Of a stretch of 64,000 nt of DNA, positions 34,041 through 44,655 are shown piece after piece (the stretch's first letter is position 1; each line of letters opens with the position of its first letter). The notes beneath the pieces were generated by a model. That model was not told where the DNA came from. It was given only the letters and a program-made list of their open reading frames with translations, and did no database searches. The DNA comes from Laguncularia racemosa. Lineage: Eukaryota > Streptophyta > Magnoliopsida > Myrtales > Combretaceae. Location: assembly GCA_037954665.1 (NCBI GenBank), contig JBBMOL010000193.1, positions 372,001 through 436,000 of the forward strand, in the 5' to 3' direction. Both the position numbers and the translations under genes were made by a program.

Positions 34041-35645
34041 TTGACTCAAATGGATGCCTTGAGGAAAATGCTACACATGGACACCGAGAAAAAAATGAGG
34101 GTCACCACATCCTTTCATTGCAAACTGACATGAAAGAATGTTAATGTAGTGAAAAAGAATGTTATGATTGTTGCCAATTAAGATGATATCATTAACATAT
34201 AGTAGAAAAACAAAGGTATTAGAGTCACGAGAATGGATGAACATAGAGGTGTCAACTTTGCTCTACTTTAAGTTGATTTGAAAAAGAAAGTTGTTGAATT
34301 GAGACAACCAAGCCTAAGGAGCTTATTTCAAGCCATAGAGAGAATTCTGAAGTTGACACACATAATCAATATAACAGGGATGAACGGAGCTGAGGGGCTA
34401 TCCTACAAAGACTGTTTCATTGAGAAAACCATGAAGGAAAGCATTTTCAACATCAAGTTAACAAATGACCCAATGAGGAAGATATAGCTTGTGATAAAAT
34501 GAAGCTAATAGCGGTAGGTTTGACAATAAGACTAAATGTCTCTATGTAGTCAAGTCCTTTACACTGAAAGAAACCTTGAGCTACTAGTCGTGCTTTAAAT
34601 TGATCAACTTAACCCTCAGCATTATACTTGATATGAAATTTCCAAGTAATACCAATAATATTTTGGTAAGAGTGTGAAGGAACAAGAATCCAAGTTTTTT
34701 TCTTGAGTAAAGAATCAAATTCTTCTCTCATAGTAGTGGCCCAAGTAGGATGGTGAAGGGCTTCAACATAGTGATGTAGTTCAGTAGAGGTTGTATGTGT
34801 GTGAAGATTGAGAATTTGTCTAAGTTTAATAATTCTTTCTTTGAAGCAAGTGAGTGTTTCGTGATTTGTTTATGATTTAGTAAAGGGTTTTGAAGAGGAA
34901 GAATGTGAAGGGGAAGTAGCCACTAGAGTAGGGGCATTAAAGGAGGTAGAGAGGGGGTCTTTAGATTGGTACGTTAGTAGACATGAGTTATAGGTGGTTA
35001 TGTGGTGTGGTAAGTGGTGGAGGTATAGCTAAGAATGGAGGCATTTTTAATAGGAGTGGATGAATCTAGAGAGTAAAGAGGAGGTGGAGTAGTAGATGTT
35101 GAGGTAATAAAGATGTAGAGGGATTTAAGTGTGGAAGCTTTGGGTTGATAGGGATAGAGATTGTGTGAAGGGTGAAAATAAGGGGTAAAGGTGCCTAGGA
35201 TGCTACTTAGGTAGCCAAAGAGGAAGAGACAAGTGAAGTGTAAGGAAAAATGGATTCATAAAAGACAACATAGTGACTGATATAGATATGATTGGAAGTG
35301 GGGTTAAGACAGTGGTACCCTTTATGCTAGGTAGAATACCTAATGAAGATAGAAGGTCAAGATCGAGGGGATAGTTTATTGGGGGACATAGGTGTTGTAT
35401 TGGGGTAGCATAAACACCAAAAAGTGCAAAGGTAGGTGTAATTAAGTGAAGTATGATGAACTAGTTCAGACGGTGACTTATGAGCAAAGGTGGTAAAGGG
35501 CAAGAAATTTATTGTATAAACTATAGTAAGAGCAATGTCAACCTAAAAATTAGGTGGCATGTTTGCATGAAGGCAAATTATGAGAGCTAGGTCTGTGATA
35601 TGTTTATGTTTATGTTCAACTATACCATTTTATTAAGGTTTATAT

Positions 35646-35800
35646 GATGTGCCTTGTATCCAATTACAATTACGCAAAGCCAATTGAAGAATCAACTAAA
35701 CACAATTCATAAAAATGGCATGATTCCACTTCCACATGAACCTTACTAGCACGAACCAATTTGATTTTGATACGAAATTACAATGTACTCAATTGGATAA
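35646..35800 (-). repeat. Possible truncated LTR end (starts tgatgtgcc)
   Basis: The copia A frame breaks at about 35645, and tgatgtgccttgtatccaat follows, the same start as the minus-strand LTR of the pol-less clade. Similarity fades by about 35800, where chromovirus gag begins. Probably a fragment left by rearrangement. Confidence 0.35.
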
Positions 35801-35849
35801 GGAGGTAGCTAGACCTCTAGTGGGAGGATAAGGAGGTAGACCACAAGTA

Positions 35850-37360
35850 GGAAGTCCTAGACAAAGAGTTCCTACAAGGGTGTTTTCCATTCATCAGTAG
35901 CAGCACTAGGATGTCTCAGATGTGGACAACATTGTAGGTATGCTTTTAGTATACTCTTGCAATGTATATGTACTATTCAATACTGGTGTATCTATGTCTT
36001 ATGTGTTTGAAAACTTTATTTGTGCATGTGCTTTGGACGTGAAAATATGGATGATTGCTTGGCTATTAGTACTCCTTTAGGAGTAGGAGGAAGGATAAGT
36101 AGGATATGCAAAGGAGTGAAAATAGAAATATACAGTAAGGTAATGCCAATAGACCTCCTAGTATTAGAAATGATAGAGTTAGACATTATTTTGGGTGTCA
36201 ACTGGCTATCAAAATATCACGCCACTATTGACTGCCACAACATGGTGATATAGTTTAATATACCTAGAGATGGATATTTTGAATACAAGCTAGAAGTGTA
36301 GAGACCCGCTAGATTGCTAACCTACAAGATGTGGTGTAGTGGCAACCATATCTATTAAAGCCAGTGAAGAAGTTAGGATGGAAGAAGTATAGATAGTGAG
36401 GGAATTTCCTGATGTATTTCTAAAAAATCTTCTTGGTTTACCCCTAGTAAGGGAAATAGAATTCAACATAGACTTGGTACAGGGTACAATACCCATATCA
36501 AAACTAGTCTATAAAATGGCACTAATAGAATTGGAAAAATTAAGGAAACAATTAAAGGAGTTACAAGATAATGGCTTTATAAGACCTAGTGTCCCTCCTT
36601 GGGGTACACCAGTTGTGTTTGTGAAGAAGAAAGATGGAAGCATGAGGCTCTATATGAACTATAGAGAATTAAACAAGGTCACCATAAAGAACAAATATCC
36701 TCTTCCTAAGATAGATGACATCTTTAATCAGTTGTAGGCAGCTCAAGTGTTCTCCAAAATAGACTTGAGATCAAGTTATCATCAACTCAGAATTAGAGAA
36801 GAGGACATCCAAAAAACAACACTTAAGACTAGAAAACAACACTCAAGCCTAAAGTACATATTTACATAGAAAGAGCTGAAGATGAGACAAGTGAAGGCAT
36901 CCTTTGGAATCCCAAGTGGGAGATAAGGTATTATTGAGAATTTCTCCAACAAAGGAAGTGATCAGATTTGGGTTGAGGGGAAAGCTAAACCCGAAGTATA
37001 TAGGTCCATTCGAGATCTTAAAAAGAATAGGCATGGTGGCTTACAGGTTAGCCTTTCCATCAAATTTGGTCGAGGTGCATGATGTATTCTATGTATCCAT
37101 GCTAAGGAAGTATGTACCTTACCCAAATTAGATAATGGCCTTGAAATCATTGAATTTGCAGCTAAATCTGAAATCTTTAGAAAGGCCAGTTAGGATTTTG
37201 GACACTAAGGAACGGGTGCTAAGGTGAAGAACAGCCCCTTATGTTAAAGTGTAATGGACAAACCAAATTTAAAGGGAAGCGACATGGGAGTTAGAGGAAG
37301 AAATGAAGAGAAAGTACCTAGAACTCTTCCAAAATCAGATACTCTCGAGGACGAAAGTTT
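35850..37360 (+). pseudogene. Tekay/Del-like chromovirus pol relic (protease, RT N-terminus, integrase end, chromodomain)
   Basis: Order: end of gag and protease (near 35960-36250: LFNTG in place of DTG, then VLEMIELDIILGVNWLSKY), RT N-terminus (36396-36830: FPDVFLKNLLGLPLVREIEF, GTPVVFVKKKDGSMRL, then FSKIDLRSSYHQLRI), a deletion of RT catalytic core, RNase H and most integrase, the integrase C-terminus (36904-37131: VGDKVLLRISP, YIGPFEIL) and a chromodomain-like end (near 37190-37330: ILDTKERVL, ATWELEEEMKRKYLELF). The chromodomain is the hallmark of chromoviruses. Stops and frameshifts occur throughout. Confidence 0.82.
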
Positions 37361-37376
37361 TTATAAGGGGGGAGAA
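37361..37376 (+). other. Polypurine tract of the chromovirus
   Basis: ttataaggggggagaa lies immediately before the TGTAATAC start of the LTR. Confidence 0.75.
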
Positions 37377-39378
37377 TGTAATACATGAATATTTTATTAT
37401 TTATTCATTTATATAATAAAGATATTATTATAAAAAGCTAAGGATGAGAATGGAATTTTATAAAATTTTGAGGGGCAATTTACTCGTTTCATATGGAGCA
37501 TATAAATACTATAAGTTGACCTAAAGAGCACCCTTTTGTTATTTTGAGCAGTGAATAGAGCCGTAGAGAACTGACACTCCATATGAGAAACCTAAGACGA
37601 TGATAAGAAAAAGGAGTGAACCAATTCCAAGAACTCGAGGTAAGGATCGTTATACGAATTTCAAATTAGAATTATGGAAATTGTAGTTATGGGCATCGAT
37701 TGTTCATGCAGAAAATGAGGTGCATGAAAAGACAAAAGAGAATGGAGAATCGATGATCTGAGATGATTCAACTCATCGGGAATTTGAAGTAAGTAATTTA
37801 ATCCATGTAAATTAGTTATACTTACATGTTTTTGGAACTTAGTTAAGCTTAAGAATGGAAAGGATTAGGTTTTAGAGGAATTAAAGTCATAGAAATAAGG
37901 TTCGTGGAATTTTCGAAGGTAACACAACCTCCTAACATGGTCGTTTTTCGACCATGATGAAATGGAAAAGTATACCGAGAGATATACAACCACTTAACAC
38001 GATCATGTTCTGAGGGTAGCACAACCATCCAACACAGTCATGTTTAGACCCTGTTGAGTGTGGAAGATGTATCGAGAGATATACAGCCTTCCAACACGGT
38101 CGTGTTTTGACCGTGTTAAGTTAAAGGCAACATGGCCTCCCAAACGGTTGTGTTCCAACCATATTAAAGCTCAATTATACATCGAAAAATACAAGATCAT
38201 TAACATGGTCGTGCTTCAACCCATGTTAAGCAACATTGTCCCTAACATGACTGTGTTGAATAAAGTAAAACATGATTATATGTTTGTTTAACTTCAATTT
38301 AAACTAATTTCCATGTAACCTAGATAACTAGTAAAGCCTTAAAGAAATTAAATGAATAGGATTAAGGACATTAAGAATGATATTGATCTTAGATTGAATA
38401 TTAAGAACATGTTAATGTGTACAAATTTCCAATTAAGTTAAGTCCAAGACCGGAAAGTGCTTAAAGCTAGGATCCAAGATACGTGTAACTTGTGTGTTGT
38501 TATGTGTTTGTTTAAGTTAGTACAAGTATTTGAAATTGAATTAAGTATATGATTCGGTTTAAGTGTCCAAGTGATATGTTGTATGTGCTTGGCTCTGCTT
38601 AAGGGCCCGTAGTGGCAGATCCCTAAGGAGTACCCCAATGATCCTTATGTGATGTTGTCCCTAATGGAGTCGTGCTTGGAAATCATCTGGGTTAGATGTT
38701 GTTCAAGTGTTTTAGAGTACATGGGTGTGGGGCTTGTAGTGGTAGTTGCCATCACCCCATTCAAGTGGTTAAGTGTACATGGGTGTAGGGCCCGTAGTGG
38801 TAGTTTCCATCACCAAGACATGCTCCATTATGTTAAGTTTGTTAAGGGGTTCATGAGAACCCCATTGTTTGCTTGTGGACTAAAATTATATTATGAAATG
38901 ATTGTTAGTGTTTAAGTTCTGCATGATACATGTGATACTCGTTTATATTAGTCATGCGTATGTGTTTGTGTCGTACGTACTGGGCATCAGCTCATCCTTA
39001 GGAGAACCATTTTTAGATGCAGGTGTTGAGTGAGATGAAAACCCAGAAGATGACTTAAGTTTAGCTGAACAACAGAAAGAGGAAGATGAAGAGTACCATT
39101 ATTATTATGGTGATTAAGTTTAGGAAGAATTATGAAGTTTAACTATAATAGATAGTATTTATTGAAAATTGTTTTTTTTTTTTGTTTAAAGACTTCCACT
39201 GCGTTAGAAGTTTGATGTGGTTTAAGTTATTATATGAAACTTTACAGATATATGAAATGCTTTTATTATAGATGTTACAAGTTAAAAAGTATTGGATTTG
39301 TTTTAGAGCCTTAATGTGTTCTTGTGAGATAAGGATATGTAGCGGGCAGTAGCACAACCCGAGTTTCGGGGCATTACA
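37377..39378 (+). repeat. 3' LTR of the Tekay/Del-like chromovirus
   Basis: About 2.0 kb, from TGTAATACATG after the polypurine tract to GGGGCATTACA. The repeated ggcccgtagtggtag-type segment near 38700-38820 and the late segment with gtactgggcatcagctcatcc are typical of this LTR class. A CACGG/CCGTG array lies at 37915-38265. The 5' LTR is not in place: upstream the element is truncated in gag. The LTR end abuts copia B RNase H sequence. Confidence 0.75.
37915..38265. repeat. CACGG/CCGTG-type dyad array in the chromovirus LTR
   Basis: Pairs of words such as aacatggtcgtttttcgaccatg, aacacggtcgtgttttgaccg and caaacggttgtgttccaaccat recur, each pairing an ACACGGTCGTGT-like word with its complement across 4-6 bases. 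A spacer near tatcgagagatatacagcc repeats too (37975, 38070). At least five units are visible. Confidence 0.65.
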
Positions 39379-39580
39379 AGAATGCTCCACTTCTAAATGA
39401 AAAGATATAACTAGAAGTGCTCTTAAAGTCATCTACACTACCAACCTAATTACTATTTGGAAATCCTTGGGCATTATAAGAATGCTCCACTTTCAAATGA
39501 AAAGATATAACCAGAAGTGCTCTTGGAGTCATCCACACTACCGGTCCAATCACTATTTGGAAATCCTTGTAACTTTTTGC
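39371..39580. repeat. 100-bp tandem duplication in copia B RNase H
   Basis: The segment starting gcatta(c/t)aagaatgctccac occurs at 39371 and 39471, exactly 100 bases apart, and both code for the RNase H motif DD.KSTSxYIFSF on the minus strand. The first copy starts at the chromovirus LTR end, whose last bases gcattaca are shared. Confidence 0.75.
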
Positions 39581-42500
39581 TCTCACTCGTTTTAAACCAC
39601 AAAGCATAACCAATAGTCCCTCTAATGTATCATAAAACTCTCTTTACAATAACAAGAGGAACTCGGCTAAGTGACTGCATGAATCTAAAGAGTAGACTCA
39701 CAAAAAATCTCTTTGGTCTTATGGCACATAGATACAGCAAACATCTAATCAAACTTTTATAGAAAAACGCATTAGCCTTGCTTTCCATATCATCTTTCTC
39801 TAACCTTTCATTCTCACTCAAAGAAGTTTCAATTGGCTTGCACTTCTCCATATGTAACTTCTTCAACACTTGCAAAGCATAACTTTGTTGTGAGACAAAA
39901 ATTCCACTATCACATTGATCAACTTCCATGCGTAAAAAGTATTTCATCTCACCTAAGTTAGACATTTCCAACTCACTCTCCATTTTCAACACAAATTTGC
40001 AGCAAGACCTTGGAATTACAAGCTACAACCAATAGGTCATGGAGATAAAGGGAAATAATGAGTAACACATCTCCTTGAATGTTCAACATGTATAAAGTTG
40101 CTTCACTCTCACTTCTCTTGAATCCTTATTGTAGAAGATAAGAGTCAATTCTACTATACCAGGCCCTTAGAGCTTACTTTGAACCATAGAGTGCTTGGTG
40201 GAGTCTGTAAACTTCATCTTCACAACCTATAACTTGGAATCCTTCAGGTTGCTCAACATAGACATCCACTTTAAGTGAGCCATCGAGAAAGGCAGACTTC
40301 ACATTTGAATGATGAATTTTCCATCCCATCTTAGTAGCTAAGGCAATTAAAAGCCTTATGGTGTCACGATAAGCTATAGGTGCAAAGGTGTTAGAGAAAT
40401 CAACACCATACTCTTGAAAATAACCTTTGATAACTAATCTAGCCTTTAACTTGTTCATAGCTCCATTGGGATTGTATTTGATCCGAAAGACCCACTTAAC
40501 TCCAATCACCTTTTGATTTTTTGTTCTATTGACAAGCTCCCAAGTGTTGTCTTTATTAATCATCCTTAGCTACTCCTCCATTGCAAGTTTCCATTCCTCA
40601 TCTTCAATGGCTTCAGCAAAATACTTGGGTTTCTACAAAATTACATTGCATCTCTCATAAATTTTGCCAAGTGGTCTTGTTCCTCTAACTAGAACATCAT
40701 TAAGATTCCTGGCATCCACCTCGTCTTCTATTTCATCTTAAGGTTATTATGCAATATTCTTAACTTAGTCAACTCTTAAAACCTCCATTCATTTTTCTCC
40801 CAATTTCAAAAGGCTACTTCATTAAACTTGATTTCTCTACTTACAAATATCCTTTTATTGCTCAGATTAAAAATTATATAGCCTTGAAAGATGGAACTAT
40901 ATCCCACGAAAATTCCCATCTCAACCTTGTCATCCAATTTTCCTCTTCACATGTAGTACATGTGCATAGCATAAGCTTTCAAACACTTTAAGGTGATCAA
41001 TCGCTGGCTTTTCTCCATTCAACGCTTCAAATGGAGTTCTATTCTTAATGGCCTTAGTTAAGAGTTTATTCAACAAGTAAACAAATGTATTCACGACTTT
41101 TGCCTAAAAATACTTTAGCATCTTCTTCTCAAACAACAAACATCTTGCTGTTGCCATCATGGTTCTATTTTTCCACTCCATCATGTCATTTTGTTGAGGA
41201 GAATAGGCAATGGTGAACTAATGTTCTATCCTCGCTTTAGCATAAAAATTACTAAACTTATACAAAGTATATTCTATGCCATTATCGAATCTCAACACTT
41301 TGATTTTATTGTTGGTCTAATTTTCTACCATATCCTTGCACTTTTGAAACATATCAGCCACTTTGGATTTGTGTTTCACGAAGTAAACCTAACACATTAT
41401 TAAGTAATCATCTATGAACAGTATTAAATACTTATTTCCATTCATCGACAGTATTCTCATAAGCTTACACACATTAGTATGGATTAATTGCAACCTTTTC
41501 GAAGCTATCCAGGCTTGGTTTTCTAGAAATGGCAATCTATTCTATTTGCCAAACTGACACATTTGGTACATACCCTTTTCCTTACTAATGATAGGGAATC
41601 CTTGTGTTAAATCTCCAGGTTGCAAACGCTTAAGTCCCGCATAATTAAAATGACCAAATCTTTTTTGCCATAACTTATATTCAACTCCAACATAGCTATA
41701 AGCATGTACATTTGGATCCATCCACATGATTGGAAAGCTCTTGTGTTTCATTTCCATACATAACATCTCACAACCAACTTGATCTAGGATTGTACAAGAC
41801 TTATTTTGAAAATGGAGAGAGTAATTTTTTTTCTAACAATTGACCAACACTTAACAAGCTTTGGCATATCTTTGGTATAAACAACACATCAGAAATGTTT
41901 TCATACTTGTTGAATTTTGAATGGAAATAGTGCCTCTTCCTTTGACATCAACATGATCTCCATTTCCTAACTTTATGGCTAACTTGTATTACTAATTAAG
42001 CTCTTGGAAGCTTTATAAATCTTGTGTCATATGATGCGTGTAGTCGTTGTCGATGAGCTACACAATCTTTGACTGATCTACTTCAATTTCTATAATAGTG
42101 AATAGTTCATCCATTTGCTATTATTGCTGATTCTCCACTGTTTATGCTTGTTGTCACTGTTGGTCATTTTTGTTCTTGCAAACTCTCTCCATATGAGTGA
42201 ACTTCTTACATAAACAACATTGCAGATTCAATCTAAACCAACAAAAAATTTTAGAATGACCCATTTTCTTACAATAAGGACTTGGAGCATATTTGTTCTT
42301 ACCCCGAGATTTACTTTCATGACCATCAGAATTTTCCTTTTGCTTATACTCATTAAAATGCTTCTTCTTTTTTGGTTAAGACTTTTCCTTTTGTCTTGTA
42401 AGAAAAGTCCCTTCGCTATTGGTCTTTTATCTTAGTGACCTTCTCCATTCTTGAGCTTCAAAAGCATGGATGAGCTCAACCAACAAAATTTAGGACAAAT

Positions 42501-43139
42501 CTAAGTCTTCAAGAAAAGAAATTTTGGACTCAAACCTTTCTAGCAAACTCATTAGAACCTTTTCCACTACTCTTTGATATGACAATTCCTTGCCATGTAA
42601 ACGAATCTTGTTGATGAACTCCAAAAGTCTATTGGAATATTCCTTAATAGTTTTACTATTCTTCATCTTTTGTACTTTAAACTCCCTCTTTAAACTTAAA
42701 ATATAAATTCTTCTTGTTTTATCACTTCATGTATACATTTCCTTGAGTTTATCCCAAGCTTCTCAAGTGTTTTAAGAGCCAATATTCTATTGAAAATGGA
42801 ATCTAAAATCACACCGTAAATGTGAGACAAGGCTCTTAGTGCTTTAGCAATTTCTTCTTCATGAATCCTAATTTAATTAAGCATAGGATTTTCACCTAGA
42901 GGTTATGACTGCTAATCCATCTTGATGTACTACCATAAGCCTAGTGATAAGATCACATTATACTTATATTTTCTTTTGGATTTATATTAAATTTATTTCA
43001 ATATTATAAGAAAATATAAAGAAATGATATTTAATGGTGTTTATTGTGAAAATTCAGGTTTTGAGGACCCAAAAGTAAATTACAAGTTAATTGGAAGAGT
43101 TTTTTCACAAAATTGAAGAAGCAAGCAGAGGATTACACT

Positions 43140-43255
43140 GAAGGTCGCCGACCTTAGGCCAGCCTACATTTAAGGCCGCCACGCCTTAAGCCGACCTACA
43201 TTAAACCGGCCTCAAAAGGCATTAAAGCCGCCGGCCTTGAGCCGGCCTACATTGG
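43140..43255. repeat. GGCCGGC-type GC-rich array, 5' LTR of Athila 1
   Basis: Units close to aaggccgccggccttgagcc plus ggcctacatt repeat about every 44 bases in otherwise AT-rich DNA. The number and order of units differ from the same array in the 3' LTR (50375-50480). Confidence 0.7.
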
Positions 43256-43357
43256 TCCTCGAATATCCATTGCGAAAATCTCTCCAAAATCATATCTTAA
43301 TTAATTTGTTGACTCAATTCCTCATCAGATCAACCTTATCCTCCTCCTCATTGGATC

Positions 43358-43366
43358 TATAAATAG
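43358..43366 (+). promoter_or_regulatory. TATA box, 5' LTR of Athila 1
   Basis: ctataaata, about 415 bases into the LTR; the same site is at 50581-50589 in the 3' LTR and, on the minus strand, near 59025-59033 in Athila 2. Confidence 0.6.
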
Positions 43367-44532
43367 GCCCCTTGTGTGAACCTTAAGAGCATCCCTTTTG
43401 TTTAGTATCCTTTGTTTTTCTTCTTTGTTTTAGCATCATTTGTTTTTCTTTTGAATCATTAGAATTCCCTTAGGAACTTTAGGATTTTATATTCTCTTTA
43501 ATTCATTTACATTTCATGTTATTCCAAATTTTAGTTTGAAGAAAGAATGTTATTTTGCTGAAGTTTGCTTTCAATTGAAGAATTCGAGGAATCATTTTAG
43601 AAGATTGAAGTTCTACAAACTCTTGAAGATTATAGCAATTGTTTCATTTACTTTATTTTCTTTTATGTCATTTATTAGTTTATTCTTGTTGTTCAATATG
43701 AATTCCATTGCACCTATTTATTTCAATTGTTTTTATGCAATTCATACTATAATGTTCTAAATCATCCTTGTGGGAAACATGATGATGCCATAATTCAAAC
43801 TAAAATGATCATTGTATTCATGTTATAGGAAATATAAATATACGGAATTTTCATATAAGAAGTCTTGCTATGAATTGTATTTTGTAATTGAAATCAATGC
43901 ATAGGAATGTAAATGACTCGAAAGAGAAATTTAGGTTTTATCAGGAATTCCTAAGTAAGATTTAATAATTCATGTGGAAGCATCGTTATTGAATTTTATT
44001 AGAAATTGACCTAAGTGTTTCATGCAATATTTTTATTAAATTTTTCACTAAAGGATTAGGAGAAATTATTTTAAAGATATTAGGCAATCATATAATTGGG
44101 AAATTTATGATTGTGAATTAGAATCCTCATTTGATTTTAATTAGCGGGAGCTATTAAATTAAATTGGGGTAATGTTACTCTAAAACTTGATAAAGGATTA
44201 AGGTTTTGTTAATTTCTTGTGAAAATCTATATAGCTATGAGTTATTATAACATGAAGGCAATATGATTAATAGAATTAGGGTGGATTCTATTTGCCACTA
44301 TCAATTCATCATTTTTCAAACACAATTCTCTTTTTGAGCATTTAGTATAATTCATTCAATTCTCATCAAATATCATTGCCTAAATAATAGTAGAAATTGA
44401 TATAGATCTATTACTTAATCAATCTTCGTGGTTCGACCCTCTTCTCTCACTATATTACTTGATCCGATCCGGTACACTTGCCAGTATTTATTCACGCTCA
44501 TTTTATATCTCTTTTTGCGTGGATCAAGTTTT

Positions 44533-44545
44533 TGGCACCATTGCC
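44533..44545 (+). other. Primer binding site (tRNA-Asp type)
   Basis: TGGCACCATTGCC follows the LTR end by six bases. It resembles TGGCGCCGTTGCC, the tRNA-Asp complement used by Athila/Tat elements, with two transitions. Confidence 0.7.
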
Positions 44546-44655
44546 AAGATTGATTAATATTAGACCATCTTCAAATTCTATTGTTAATTTAGGTGCAATT
44601 ATTTTGTTATTTAATTTTTTTTATCAGTGTGTGATCGTTTCCTGTTCTCTTTGAA

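Larger units (their letters stand above)
29640..35645 (-). mobile_element. Ty1/copia element A, decayed, split by a Ty3 insertion
   Basis: Coding homology on the minus strand occupies 35645-34041 and 30370-29640, with another element between. The right part holds the end of the integrase core (near 35620, VEHKHKHI; then LHANMPPNF and FLPFTTFAHK) and RT from about 34700 to 34041, in which the catalytic motif reads YVND instead of YVDD (near 34195) followed by FFLGVHV. The left part holds the RT C-terminus and RNase H (LDLLKHHHMH, KHV/MLTLIITLCVK). Many stops and frameshifts are present. Gag, protease and the integrase N-terminus are missing beyond 35645, where unrelated LTR-like sequence begins. 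Confidence 0.75.
42945..44526 (+). repeat. 5' LTR of Athila 1
   Basis: 1,582 bp, TGATAAGATCAC to GCGTGGATCA. It is very similar to the right LTR apart from the GC-rich array, suggesting a fairly recent insertion. A TATA box (ctataaata, 43358-43366) is present. Confidence 0.92.

Noticed and set aside
34278..34487. Plus-strand 69-codon ORF
   Set aside because: Antisense shadow of the copia A RT on the minus strand.
43140..43260. Short regularly spaced GC-rich repeats resembling an array
   Set aside because: Units are adjacent, imperfect and lie within an LTR; there are no unique spacers and no cas genes, so not CRISPR.
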